From contig JAILWY010000016.1 in assembly GCA_022113835.1 (NCBI GenBank), positions 4,378,501 to 4,442,500 on the forward strand: a stretch of 64,000 bases of DNA. Direction: 5' to 3'. Position 1 is the stretch's first letter. The number at the start of each line of letters is the position of its first letter. This stretch comes from Atopsyche davidsoni (Eukaryota; Arthropoda; Insecta; Trichoptera; Hydrobiosidae). Under the pieces are notes generated by a model, which was not told the DNA's origin, did no database searches, and worked only from the letters and a program-made list of their open reading frames with translations. Positions 25,491 through 36,587 of the stretch are shown piece after piece. A program made the position numbers and the translations under genes.

Positions 25491-26920
25491 ATATTTATAC
25501 TACTATTTTCTTAACTGAAAAGAACTGCTACTCGCTTTATGCAACCCTTGTGGTGTGCTTGACAGCGTGTCTACTGCAGCTCTCAAAGTTCAGCCTTCAG
25601 AAGTTGAGCCATAAAAGTTAAGGTCTCAGGCCAGGCTTCTACAGGCTCGAGTTTAACTTTTTTTCATAATTGAATTTAATTTAAATGCTATATTTTATTA
25701 TTTGACACGAAGGTAAAAATATTGAAATTGCTTAAATGGTAATAATGTCTATTTATGCTATTATATGAATATGCTATTTGTATTTTAAAAAAAATTCGTT
25801 AACCATTTGTTAACACGTTTGTACATTAATTAAACACGACTCCATCAATTGTTTTTATTCAATTACGAGATTAACTAATTACTGAGATAGGTAAGTGTAC
25901 AACATTGTCACTAATGAGCAATTTCCCGTAAATTTAAAAGCCCATTAAAAACAGAGCTGTGTCAAATGTTGGCATACACATATATAATACTAGTTTGTAT
26001 ATTCGGTGCAAGTTTAAGAGATGAATTGAAAAAAATTTGGTAGATATCGCCTCCAGTGGCCCCCATCCCGAATAGAAGCGTTGACCGTGTCAACAAACAC
26101 AACTGTCATAGAAAGATAAAAATGTCACCTAGCAACTTCATTGACATATTTATACGATTGAATAACTAATCGAGTGACTTCAATGTCCGCATAGATAAAA
26201 ACAAACGTTTTGATTCAAAACTCCTGCATATATTACTGAGAAGCGAATCTCTGCCAACCTGATTGATACTTGCTGCCTTTTTAAGAACGCTAAAAGTATA
26301 TTAGATCTTCATACATGTTTTCTTATACAAGATGGTTTGAATATTCATTTTATAGTATTTAATGCATGTCCACTCACATTTAAATAAATTAGTGATATTT
26401 GTGTGTTAATAGCGACCATAAAAACATTCAAAAGTATGTAAAAATAAATTAATTTTACTATTATTGACTACTTAAAATTTCTCGGCTTGTACTTTATGCA
26501 TATAAAAAGACATGTTGGCCTTGTTTCTCTTCTTTAGTTTTATTTATTGGTTATTTCAATTACAGATATGACGTGTAACTAAATTATTATTAATATTCCT
26601 GAAACCAATTTAAGTGTCGGTTGGTTGTTAAGAATTGTGTCATACTCCACAATATGTTCCTTCCTCTTTTCATTCGCACTCGTTTGCAAGTATATTAAAA
26701 ATATTACAAATCATAAGTATGACTATAGTCATAAGGCAAACAAATGTCATTCTCACATTCCGTGATTCATGTTTTAAAACTGTTTAACAAGATGTGATTA
26801 TAGATAAGCCTTTGAATCATTTTTTAATTTAAAAAATGTCACGCCTTGTTTATTTATTCACTAAGAAGATAACACATCATCTCTTCGTCATTCGAATCAG
26901 AAACGATTCGTATGATTCGT
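25491..26920. other. AT-rich noncoding DNA
   Basis: I see no gene, repeat or clear regulatory cluster in this stretch. Confidence 0.5.
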
Positions 26921-26923
26921 GAG

Positions 26924-27312
26924 CAGTGGCGTACGATAACCACAACGGGAAAAAAAAAAGCTTTAAAAAAATGAATAAATAAAAATATATATATATATTA
27001 TTATATTATACAGATTCTTTAACTTTTTTTTTTTTTTTTTCCCTAATAAATTGTTATAAAAGTACTGTAAGAAGCTTGTAAAAAAAAACATTTTTAAGTA
27101 ATTTTCCCTTTCCAGCGTGGGAGTATATAAGTGTGTGCGTTTGAGTCAATTTGCCTTATAGAAATTAAAAATTCAATAGGGCGTTTATGAAATCAATAAT
27201 TTTGAGATGTGGGCTTTGATTAGAATTTGATTTTCTGCATTTCGCCGTTTCCGTTTAAATAATATAATCAAGGATGATATAATTGCTCACCCTACGCAAC
27301 AGCCCGCCACTG
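26924..27312. mobile_element. Possible small MITE (CAGTGGCG ends)
   Basis: The segment starts with CAGTGGCGTACG and ends with GCCCGCCACTG, which gives 8 bp of perfect terminal inversion (CAGTGGCG/CGCCACTG). Ends of this type are common on hAT-like and related elements. No matching target duplication is visible (TTCGTGAG against CCGCGGTA), so the pairing may be accidental or the element old. Confidence 0.3.
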
Positions 27313-28070
27313 CCGCGGTAAGTCATAGGTGGTGACGACATTTCGCTATTCGTGTATCGTTTAGTATGACTTTAAGCACATCGCTGTCAAAGCACTCACA
27401 AATTACACGTTTTATGGATTTTCTCGATTTAGTACACCGCGTAGGAATGGCCTTGTATAAATAAACACATCTACTCTGTAATTTCAGTAATGTTAGAACC
27501 AGTAATTTTCCCTTTTGCTTATTGACTTGAGATTGTGAAATATTATCATTTTAAGTTTCAAACGGTAATCTATCGCTATCCATATTTCCTTGAGTATTTA
27601 ATTATACTTTAGTCACTGACTTGCAGAACTGTTTAACTATTATGAAGAGTCAAATGAAAAAAATATATAAATAGATGGCAAATTTAATCTTCGTCTTTCA
27701 AGCGCTCACAAATAGAAAATGTTTGATTGTTTTTATCTGTTATCGATAAAAAACTATCACTTCATTAAAATGTCTTTCGTGTTTATATGGGTTTTCTCAT
27801 GCTATCCGATTCGCCGCCCTCTGAAGGCTTGAAACTTCATGGCTTTGGTGGTTGCCCTAAAGATGCTGTACTTATTTTCGACTATATTTCCTGAGAACTG
27901 AAAGTCTCTAGTGCTTTGTTTCAGGCACTTAGTAAACTTTTATATCTTAAATCTTCTGTTAGGATCATAGTGTCAATAACACTCTTTTGTTGTTTATTTT
28001 ATTATATTTTTTGCTTTTTATATGTAGTAAATAAATAAATATAAAGGTCTGTTAATTTGCATTTAAATAA
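27313..28070. other. AT-rich noncoding DNA
   Basis: No gene is seen. A GCG|GTAAGTCA donor-like word lies at about 27316 with no supporting acceptor or frame. Confidence 0.45.
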
Positions 28071-28074
28071 TATC

Positions 28075-28150
28075 ACTCCATAGCATAGTGGTCAGAACAT
28101 TGAACTTAGTATTCCAGATAACTGTGCGGCATGTAATTCTCACTAATGAC
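28075..28150 (+). repeat. Decayed tRNA-derived SINE fragment
   Basis: CCATAGCATAGTGGTCAGAA near 28079-28098 resembles a SINE A box. GCATGTAATTCTCACTA near 28129-28145 sits where the B box should be, but it is badly decayed. Assigned on order, spacing and likeness only. Confidence 0.4.
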
Positions 28151-29039
28151 ACAGATAATGTGTCTACATAAGAGTTTTATTAATTTATTTCTTTTAATGC
28201 AAGCTGTAAGATAAACTTTAAATGTGAATAATAACATTTAAAGAATAAAAACAAAAAAAATATGTCTGCATTATGTATACAAAAAATGATATATGATATA
28301 ATTGCCTCAGAGTGCATGAAACTAGATAATTTTTTTTTAATAAAGTTATTGTCAATCAGTATTTGTTTATTCGTGAATGCCGAAAAGGCAATATGTATTT
28401 TTTTATCGTCATGTGAAAAATACATCTTTGCCTCCTTGCGAACAAAACAATTGTGAACAAAAAAAAATAATTTCCCAAACATTATTTACAAAGCTTACAC
28501 TGCTGATTAAAGATCTTATCATTATAGCGGCATTTTTTATCTAAGTGTTTTATTCCGCCACTTGTTTATTGTAATATTTAATTACTGGAGTTTTTAATTA
28601 TCAGTAATTAAGAAGTATGTAATAACATACACTCAACTCCACATTTATCAACATGCGGTTATATCGAACAATAAGCTAAATCTCAGCTCACCGCACGCGT
28701 TTGAGATCATCTGTTTTTGCATGTGTATAATCAAAGGTCGAGGTGTATAATTCTGAACTTGACAATATCAACCACAATCTAAACAGATATTAATATTATT
28801 TTAGAAAATGCTGTATATCTAGATTAGATTTGTGTTATTTCTTACCGAAGCAAGTAATTTGATTCACATTTACTTTATATACGTTTGGTACATTTCAATA
28901 TATCTCTTGCATTGCAGTCACGAAAAACAAGTAAGAAAGTGATGTTTTTTTTTTGCTGAAGGTGCTTGATGCTCGCTTGTCGCTTGAACTGGCTCAAAGA
29001 AAGTTAGTGACGATACAAAGCAAGCGAGCAGATATTGAG

Positions 29040-29245
29040 GAATTAGCCTTGAAATCACCGACTGCAAGTACCGACTGTCCCGCGCGGCTCGGCGCCTTGA
29101 CAAACCGGTACAGGTGACACGAAGCGTGACGTCATAAGAACATGTCGGTCGCATGAGACCAGCAAAAACCGCAGACGCCGATGGAGGCCTCTCCTCGACC
29201 ACTTGGCGTCTCTCTCCGAACCAACGCCGCTGGGAATCTTGGCTA
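29040..29245. promoter_or_regulatory. Candidate regulatory module with CRE and E-box
   Basis: A GC-richer block contains a perfect CRE (TGACGTCA, 29127-29134) and CAGGTG at 29111-29116, about 10 bp upstream. Frames on both strands run through it without a recognisable domain. It may be an enhancer or a minor promoter. Confidence 0.35.
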
Positions 29246-30300
29246 TTGTTTACTCATGCAGACCCCCTCTGTAAATACTTTTTTTTTGTATATTCGAAGG
29301 TGACTCTTCTTATTACGCAAATATGTATCATAATATTGGTGTTCTTGGCCAATCCTTGTTTTATAACTGAAACTGCTAGATTGCAGGAATTTTTTTGTAT
29401 TTAACGCCATTTTCTGTAAAGAGCGTACGTCATCGCCAATTTAAAACATAAATCTTCCCTAAAAGCTCATTCAGATTCTTAGCCGCATGTCCCTATAATT
29501 CAATGGATATAAGATTCCTCATAGTTTAACTAATATATACAACGATTCCTTCGAACCCACATCCAACTCAAAATAGTATCTACAGAACTCCAATAGTAGT
29601 AGTAAATTTCTTTGGTAACTCGCGTAGGAGCAACGTTCATCTCTGGCGTATGTCTCAACGTTTTTTTTTTCTTAAATTTTGCTTCACCTAGATTTTGTTC
29701 AGTGCGAAGGTCTTCCACTTTTTGCTTACTTTCCATTACTCGTCGTCCTCTGTATTTTTTTTACATTGAGTAACATCACTCAACGTCAATGTTGGAACTC
29801 AACACAATACCACCTGCTCATAAGCCAAAGGCCGTTGTGTCAATTTAATTTTATAAAAATGCATTTTTCAATTAGTTGCATTGTAATAGAGTAAAATAAT
29901 CAGATTAAAGTTTTGAGCAATTTTTCAGATATATTCAGGTCTTATTTCATTGTGTGGTTGTTTTTACATTTTAAGGGAATCCAACCTGAACGTGGTTCAA
30001 ATTATCTATACTGTATGTAATTTTTACCTACACACCCTCCAACTGGGCATCTATGTATTTCTTAATAATGCCCTCCATTTGATATTCCTTCTCAACACTA
30101 CTCTTTACCTATGTCCACGTCTATTGTGAGCTCAAAGTCTAAAAAAGTGTAAATACACTTTTTTAGAGTTTAAATAATCTTCATGATTTTTATATTAAAT
30201 CACAGTAAAATCAATCGTTTACTTACTAATAAATTACTGTGTTATATTGGGCAATTAAAAAAAATTACTTGAAAACAATAGAGACACATTGTCCATCTTT
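29246..30300. other. AT-rich noncoding DNA with a perfect short inverted repeat
   Basis: No gene is seen. At 30139-30166 a 13-bp perfect inverted repeat with a 2-nt centre (CTAAAAAAGTGTA, AA, TACACTTTTTTAG) stands out. It could form a hairpin in RNA from either strand. There is no T-run beyond its own arms. Confidence 0.6.
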
Positions 30301-30450
30301 ACAGCGGGACTATCCCCCGGACCCTCCGGTGTTGACTCAGCCCCGAGTCAACAGGGGATAAAACCAAACGGGATTAATTAAACCATTAGCCACTAGTTTA
30401 ATACTCATTTCCAAATACATTCAAACCTCATTCGGTCCAATTTGGCCCCT
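30301..30450. promoter_or_regulatory. Candidate regulatory block with inverted AP-1-like arms
   Basis: GTTGACTC (30331-30338), AGCCCC, GAGTCAAC (30345-30352) is an 8-bp perfect inverted repeat, and the left arm contains the AP-1 word TGACTCA (30333-30339). A TTAATTAA word follows near 30375. Regulatory function is inference. Confidence 0.3.
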
Positions 30451-32715
30451 CTGGAACCTTTTGTAAATATAATTGTATCTGTTTGAAAGTAATTTTCTGT
30501 GCTATCTTTAATTATCCGATTAAATTCGTTGATATTACCCAACCGTCCAATACAACATTATCCCTATTTCTCTCAATTAAACCTTTATGCGCAAATCTAC
30601 TCACGTTTTTTTAAAACTGTATAAAGTAGGATGACTTGTATACTTACCGCTTGTTACATCAAATATTAAATGTAATTTGTAGCGAAGTTCTTACATACAA
30701 TATAAATCGTAATATCAAGGAGTACCTCGTATTTGAAGTACTTGTGAAAGTGACTTTTTTGCTCAGAGGCGACAGCAACAAATGTCTGCCAGAGGCGATG
30801 GACTCCTTAATTTTATTGTGCTGGTTGATATATCACACATAATTTATATATTTTAACATTTTTATTTATATTAATAAATTTTAATACAAACGGGGTATTA
30901 GAGCTTTATATAACTTCTGATGAGAACTATCGGAGGTTTCTAACTAACCTTGTTAATTATATACATTTTAAACTTTTGACATAATTACTAACTGTCATAT
31001 CAAATAAACATGATTGATGAAAATAGTTTGCTAACTTGTAGGGTAAGGATTCCAACTTTTATTTCAATCTTTATTTCTTTCTCAGAAATTACTTGATATT
31101 CAGAGAAAAAATAATCTCGAAATTATTTCGGTTTTTCTACGTCTTAGATTTTAATAAAATAATCGATTGTTTGAAACTCAATCATTTTTTTCCTCATTCC
31201 ATCAATATTCACGGAGAACCGAGAGTAACTTTAATGTTAACCTAAAATTGTAAAATCATCAAAAAATATTTAAATGCGTAGGTTAGTTCGTTTACACAAT
31301 TATCTGTAATAATATATACTAGGTGTGTATTTAGTATTACGTATATGTTGATTCATACAACAGCGTGCGTTCGTTTATTTAGTGGTATGATATACAATGT
31401 AGGTAGTATATAATATTTCATACAGATTTACCTCTAACCTTGTGCATGTACGTACTACGGTGCTATTTATCGCAAATCAAAAACAAACCAACTTTTGAAT
31501 AACTCCGCATTAGCATACGTTAGCGAAAGCAGCGGTGCGAAGTCTTATCCCAGCCCATTACTGTAATACAAGTTAATACGTTTAAAATAAAGTTGTGTTA
31601 TGAAACCCTCTGTAACCATACATATTACTTTAAAACAGTTCATGTTAATCATTGAATCGGACAATTTTAAAAACCATATCATCATTGTATGCTTCTAAAA
31701 AGCTTTATTTTAATCAAATTATCTGTCATAAACAATCAAATGTAGAAGGTGATGTTCTTGTCTCAGTGTCATTTTTTAAAAAAAAATTAGAAGATCTCAT
31801 TAATATTTCCCATCTCTGTGCCGTTCACTAACTGTAGACACGAACGTCTTGACGTTGAAAACAACAGTTAAAACATAATGCGACACAAAACTCAAAAACC
31901 ATTTTTTACTAACAGCGGCGTGCGAATCTCCAAATACAAATAATACAATTTTATTTGTATTTTACGAATCGTCGAACAGTGTTCAATCAAATTCATCTAA
32001 ATGTTTGCTAGCGCCGAAAACAATTAATCGAACGAACCAACTCGACAGCAAAACAAACGATCCACCTGCAAAACCCCTATTCAAGGAAACTAAAATACAT
32101 GGCCCTAATTTAATATTGATTTTTATAATGATAGGATCGGTCCAATTTCTATAATTAAAATAGATACTTTAAGCAAAAGAATATCTCAATCATAATAAGA
32201 TGTAATACTGTGTCTCGCTCTCATAATTAGGTAATTTTCTCAGGTGATAAGATGATACGATGCTGTTGTGCAGGATGACCAACTTCAGTGTAAGGAAAGG
32301 TATATCGTTTATTGTGTTACTCGGAGAAAGTTTGAATGGTTGCACTTAACTTAACAGGACTCGCACTTGCCAAGCGACACCCGAAATATAAACCCCTGTG
32401 CTTAAAATTGCAGGGTAAGAGTTCTAATACAGCGTCAAGTACTGGGTGAAGAGGCTTAGGTGAAAAACTTGAGAAAGTGGCATGGGCATAATTCAATCCC
32501 ACTGCTTGTTTCAATTTAAGGGTATCAAGCTATATCAAATTGCAACAATCGCTAAATCGCCTCGTCTGTTTCTTAGTAAAATATTTTGATATTTATTACT
32601 ATTACATATATCTTATTGGAACATTAAAAACCGCATAGTATAAAAAATTATTATTTTTAAACATTTTTTCACATATGAACGGATTAGTGTAACCATACAC
32701 TAGACTTAGTTAGTG
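30451..32715. other. AT-rich noncoding DNA
   Basis: No gene is recognised. ATTTTCTCAG|GTGATAAG at about 32242/32243 is a weaker recursive-type junction than the three listed. A small GC-richer patch lies at 32340-32510. Confidence 0.45.
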
Positions 32716-32719
32716 CCAA

Positions 32720-33260
32720 TCAAGCATAGAGACACAATAATCACCGAGGCGCCATGAGTTGATTAATTGTCGGCTGGATGATCCGCCCGTATCGACTATT
32801 TCAGAGCTCGCTCACCCTCTCGCAAGGTGACAGTCGCAACCCCCTGGCAGTTTGCATCTCCGCTTAATTATCGATGAGACGAACCATCGGATAGTGTAAT
32901 GGAACACTCCACGAAAGCAAACCCTTTGATGTCAAACCATTAGACCCGTGCACACAGACCAGACAGACAAAATTTCCATAGCAACATTTTTAACATCAAT
33001 GTCTTCGAATAAATGCTTTCGTTTTTTTTATTTATAGTTTTCCGGTAAGATTGCTCTATAAGTTTGTGGCAATCCAGTAATTAATCGTTAAGAAATTCAT
33101 GGCTTGGTATAAATCTTGTCAAAACTGTTTAAACTTCTCTGCTCAAAAAGGGGCAAAGTTGGATCTCTTATTTTTAGATCAACGAGGCTTAATTGATTAT
33201 AAAAGCTTGTTTAATGCATAGCGGGAGCCCATCGATCAATAATTGATCATCACCAATAGA
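32720..33260. promoter_or_regulatory. Candidate regulatory region with homeodomain-type palindrome
   Basis: A complex block at 32720-32960 contains GTTGATTAATTG near 32759 and CTTAATTATCGATG near 32864. Further on, GATCAAT A ATTGATC (33234-33248) is a 7-bp perfect inverted repeat next to ATCGAT. These are typical of paired homeodomain and Cut/DREF-like words. No coding frame persists. Confidence 0.3.
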
Positions 33261-33581
33261 TAGCTTCATTGGTATCACTTTAACGATTAAGTTATTGGAG
33301 GAAAAATAACTCTGTCAGTTTATTTTATTAAACCGGGTCCAGCTGCGGTGCAATCCTTTTTATACCTGTAAATATGATGTACAAAAAGTCTAAACGGTTA
33401 TTAAGTATATAAAAGATCCCAATATAGGTTTGTTGCACACATGTTTTTTTAACAAACGTATCACACATGAAGGGATCTCATCGCTGTGCCCCAAAATATA
33501 ATCGAATTTTTTTGTCATCAATTATTTCTTTTTACATTAATAAACAAATAACCAACCATAGATACATCACTGAGCCTAACC

Positions 33582-33589
33582 GTATAACG
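33582..33589. repeat. Left 8-bp target-site duplication of the composite element
   Basis: GTATAACG directly precedes the CAGGGG terminus at 33590. The identical 8 bp follow the distant right terminus at 37450. Eight base pairs is the hAT duplication length, and the central TA fits the nnnTAnnn preference known for Buster-type hATs. Confidence 0.8.
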
Positions 33590-33944
33590 CAGGGGTCCCC
33601 AACCTTTTTGCACCCGAGAGCACGTTCTAGAATGCCGGTCGGGCGGCGGGCACCATTTATTTTTTCCAGGTATATTTATAGTTGGAAATAGTCAATAATA
33701 CATATAATGCACAAAAAATATTGAATTCCAAAAATATAATTATTATTAATATAAAAATATAATTTTAACGATATAATTATTTTCGCTTTATTTCTCTGTT
33801 TTATTACTAAATATTCATATTTTTCATAACATTTTATTGTAAACTTTAATATATTTTATCGTGGTCGCACAGCGGCGGGCATACGTAAAAAAGGTCGGCG
33901 GGCGCCATGGTGCCCGCGGGCATAGGGTGTGGGGACCACCACTG
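33590..33944 (+). mobile_element. Left non-autonomous hAT element (MITE)
   Basis: This 355-bp element has ends CAGGGGTCCCCAACC and GGGGACCACCACTG. GC-rich subterminal blocks (GGCGGCGGGCACCAT on the left, ATGGTGCCCGCGGGC on the right) are inverted relative to each other, and the centre is AT-rich. A near-perfect 20-bp palindrome lies at 33898-33917. No transposase remains, so mobility would need an enzyme supplied elsewhere. Its left neighbour GTATAACG and right neighbour CCTTAAAG differ, so it does not have its own intact target duplication. Confidence 0.8.
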
Positions 33945-34437
33945 CCTTAAAGGCTTGGTAAAATCTGCTGCGAGATCGAGTATATGTATTATTTAATTTA
34001 AATACGTTTACAAAACAATAAAGAGCGTTATATCATATTGATTCAACGATTAAACTTACTACAATATTATTCGTTTTTTTTATTTATTGGGAAAAAGATC
34101 TGCATTTCCATGTAAGTATGCAAATCAATCTTCAAAATAATAGTACATCAGAACTGGATGTTTTACGATATGATAAAATTCGCAAAAAATTAAGTTTGAA
34201 TGATATTTCATTGATGTTTAACGTAAAACAAACAATCTGTGTTTATACAATAAAGTAAGAAAAAATTATTCAAATTCACTTGAAATTTGGACCCTCAGCT
34301 AGGTGTAAAAAAATGTGCTATTTTTTGTACAGAACGCGTATCTGATAATTGATACTCAAGGCTGTCGATTATCCAATCACTTTTGATAACATTGAATTTG
34401 TAACAAGTTCTTTGTGTACCTTTCACCAGCTCCGATA
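33945..34437. other. Unique AT-rich passenger DNA between left hAT and tRNA array
   Basis: About 490 bp of AT-rich sequence with no recognised gene. Its first 8 bp, CCTTAAAG, also fit nnnTAnnn and are the likely right half of the left hAT copy's original target duplication. The last bases before the first tRNA (ACCAGCTCCGATA) match the array spacer with one change (GATAG against GACAG), so the repeat unit starts a little before the gene. Confidence 0.6.
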
Positions 34438-34509
34438 GCCGTGATCGTCTAGTGGTTAGGACCCCACGTTGTGGCCGTGGTAACCCAGGTTCGACTCCTG
34501 GTCACGGCA
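34438..34509 (+). tRNA. tRNA-His (GTG), array copy 1
   Basis: This 72-nt gene folds as a full cloverleaf. Acceptor GCCGTGA pairs with TCACGGC before the discriminator A. The anticodon stem CCACG/CGTGG holds the loop TTGTGGC with anticodon GTG (His). The T arm is CCAGG TTCGACT CCTGG. Internal promoters are visible: the A box around TAGTGGTTAGGA and the B box GGTTCGACTCC, which matches GGTTCGANNCC. CCA is not encoded, and the G-1 of His tRNA would be added after transcription, as is usual in eukaryotes. The RNA polymerase III terminator is the T-run starting at 34538, an unusually long 28-nt trailer. The T loop has C where the usual insect His tRNA, as I remember it, has A (TTCGACT against TTCGAAT); all eleven copies share this. 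Spacer type A. Confidence 0.95.
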
Positions 34510-34632
34510 GTGCTCATACCACTATCATGGCGGAGGATTTTTTTTTCCAAAATTTCCGCAATTGCTTAAAATTGTCACGAAATCCGCTACATTTATCGAC
34601 AGTTTCGCATGAATATTTCACCAACTCCGACA

Positions 34633-34704
34633 GCCGTGATCGTCTAGTGGTTAGGACCCCACGTTGTGGCCGTGGTAACCCAGGTTCGACTCCTGGTCAC
34701 GGCA
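34633..34704 (+). tRNA. tRNA-His (GTG), array copy 2
   Basis: The body is identical to copy 1. It is followed by a type B spacer (ACCTCTATC, GGAGGG then a run of more than ten T). Confidence 0.95.
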
Positions 34705-34828
34705 GTGCTCATACCTCTATCATGGCGGAGGGTTTTTTTTTTTCAAAATTTCCGCAATTGCTTAAAATTGTCACGGAATCCGCTACATTTATCGACAGTT
34801 TCGCATGAATATTTCACCAACTCCGACA

Positions 34829-34900
34829 GCCGTGATCGTCTAGTGGTTAGGACCCCACGTTGTGGCCGTGGTAACCCAGGTTCGACTCCTGGTCACGGCA
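34829..34900 (+). tRNA. tRNA-His (GTG), array copy 3
   Basis: The body is identical to copy 1. It is followed by a type C spacer, which carries the diagnostic CAAACGTTCC after the T-run. Confidence 0.95.
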
Positions 34901-35024
34901 GTGCTCATACCTCTATCATGGCGGAGGGTTTTTTTTTTTCAAACGTTCCGCAATTGCTTAAAATTGTCACGGAATCCGCTACATTTATCGACAGTTTCGC
35001 ATGAATATTTCACCAACTCCGACA

Positions 35025-35096
35025 GCCGTGATCGTCTAGTGGTTAGGACCCCACGTTGTGGCCGTGGTAACCCAGGTTCGACTCCTGGTCACGGCA
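35025..35096 (+). tRNA. tRNA-His (GTG), array copy 4
   Basis: The body is identical to copy 1. A type A spacer follows, with GCCACGAAATCC where copy 1 has GTCACGAAATCC. It begins the second ABC block. Confidence 0.95.
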
Positions 35097-35220
35097 GTGC
35101 TCATACCACTATCATGGCGGAGGATTTTTTTTTTCCAAAATTTCCGCAATTGCTTAAAATTGCCACGAAATCCGCTACATTTATCGACAGTTTCGCATGA
35201 ATATTTCACCAACTCCGACA

Positions 35221-35292
35221 GCCGTGATCGTCTAGTGGTTAGGACCCCACGTTGTGGCCGTGGTAACCCAGGTTCGACTCCTGGTCACGGCA
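35221..35292 (+). tRNA. tRNA-His (GTG), array copy 5
   Basis: The body is identical to copy 1. A type B spacer follows, matching that of copy 2, three units (588 bp) upstream. Confidence 0.95.
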
Positions 35293-35416
35293 GTGCTCAT
35301 ACCTCTATCATGGCGGAGGGTTTTTTTTTTTCAAAATTTCCGCAATTGCTTAAAATTGTCACGGAATCCGCTACATTTATCGACAGTTTCGCATGAATAT
35401 TTCACCAACTCCGACA

Positions 35417-35488
35417 GCCGTGATCGTCTAGTGGTTAGGACCCCACGTTGTGGCCGTGGTAACCCAGGTTCGACTCCTGGTCACGGCA
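35417..35488 (+). tRNA. tRNA-His (GTG), array copy 6
   Basis: The body is identical to copy 1. A type C spacer follows, the second and last one with CAAACGTTCC. It closes the duplicated ABC block. Confidence 0.95.
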
Positions 35489-35612
35489 GTGCTCATACCT
35501 CTATCATGGCGGAGGGTTTTTTTTTTTCAAACGTTCCGCAATTGCTTAAAATTGTCACGGAATCCGCTACATTTATCGACAGTTTCGCATGAATATTTCA
35601 CCAACTCCGACA

Positions 35613-35684
35613 GCCGTGATCGTCTAGTGGTTAGGACCCCACGTTGTGGCCGTGGTAACCCAGGTTCGACTCCTGGTCACGGCA
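35613..35684 (+). tRNA. tRNA-His (GTG), array copy 7
   Basis: The body is identical to copy 1. A type A spacer follows; the unit is 195 bp because its T-run is one base shorter. Confidence 0.95.
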
Positions 35685-35807
35685 GTGCTCATACCACTAT
35701 CATGGCGGAGGATTTTTTTTTCCAAAATTTCCGCAATTGCTTAAAATTGCCACGAAATCCGCTACATTTATCGACAGTTTCGCATGAATATTTCACCAAC
35801 TCCGACA

Positions 35808-35879
35808 GCCGTGATCGTCTAGTGGTTAGGACCCCACGTTGTGGCCGTGGTAACCCAGGTTCGACTCCTGGTCACGGCA
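35808..35879 (+). tRNA. tRNA-His (GTG), array copy 8
   Basis: The body is identical to copy 1. A second consecutive type A spacer follows, apparently the same as that of copy 7, so this is a recent single-unit duplication. Confidence 0.95.
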
Positions 35880-36002
35880 GTGCTCATACCACTATCATGG
35901 CGGAGGATTTTTTTTTCCAAAATTTCCGCAATTGCTTAAAATTGCCACGAAATCCGCTACATTTATCGACAGTTTCGCATGAATATTTCACCAACTCCGA
36001 CA

Positions 36003-36074
36003 GCCGTGATCGTCTAGTGGTTAGGACCCCACGTTGTGGCCGTGGTAACCCAGGTTCGACTCCTGGTCACGGCA
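36003..36074 (+). tRNA. tRNA-His (GTG), array copy 9
   Basis: The body is identical to copy 1. A type B spacer follows that ends ACCAGCTCCGACAG rather than ACCAACTCCGACAG. Confidence 0.95.
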
Positions 36075-36198
36075 GTGCTCATACCTCTATCATGGCGGAG
36101 GGTTTTTTTTTTTCAAAATTTCCGCAATTGCTTAAAATTGTCACGGAATCCGCTACATTTATCGACAGTTTCGCATGAATATTTCACCAGCTCCGACA

Positions 36199-36270
36199 GC
36201 CGTGATCGTCTAGTGGTTAGGACCCCACGTTGTGGCCGTGGTAACCCAGGTTCGACTCCTGGTCACGGCA
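36199..36270 (+). tRNA. tRNA-His (GTG), array copy 10
   Basis: The body is identical to copy 1. A type A spacer follows with a private change (CACGATATCC instead of CACGAAATCC). Confidence 0.95.
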
Positions 36271-36393
36271 GTGCTCATACCACTATCATGGCGGAGGATT
36301 TTTTTTTCCAAAATTTCCGCAATTGCTTAAAATTGCCACGATATCCGCTACATTTATCGACAGTTTCGCATGAATATTTCACCAACTCCGACA

Positions 36394-36465
36394 GCCGTGA
36401 TCGTCTAGTGGTTAGGACCCCACGTTGTGGCCGTGGTAACCCAGGTTCGACTCCTGGTCACGGCA
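36394..36465 (+). tRNA. tRNA-His (GTG), array copy 11 (last intact)
   Basis: The body is identical to copy 1. A type A spacer follows with a shortened T-run (eight T), giving a 194-bp unit. It is the last complete gene before the right hAT element. Confidence 0.95.
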
Positions 36466-36587
36466 GTGCTCATACCACTATCATGGCGGAGGATTTTTTT
36501 TCCAAAATTTCCGCAATTGCTTAAAATTGCCACGAAATCCGCTACATTTATCGACAGTTTCGCATGAATATTTCACCAGCTCCGACA

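Noticed and set aside
32228..32252. ATTTTCTCAG|GTGATAAG as a recursive splice site
   Set aside because: The pyrimidine tract is short and the donor weak compared with the three retained sites.
33655..33676. TTTATTTTTTCCAG|GTATAT in the left hAT copy as a recursive splice site
   Set aside because: It lies inside a mobile element and is not kept in the right copy, so it is a chance junction.
33590..33944. Left hAT copy as a simple independent insertion
   Set aside because: Its own two flanks (GTATAACG and CCTTAAAG) differ. Only pairing with the far end of the right copy gives a target duplication.
34452..36524. Repetitive plus-strand frames of 112-242 codons across 34452-36524
   Set aside because: They are translations of the tRNA array and its spacers. 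The periodic peptide follows the 196-bp unit; there is no protein gene.
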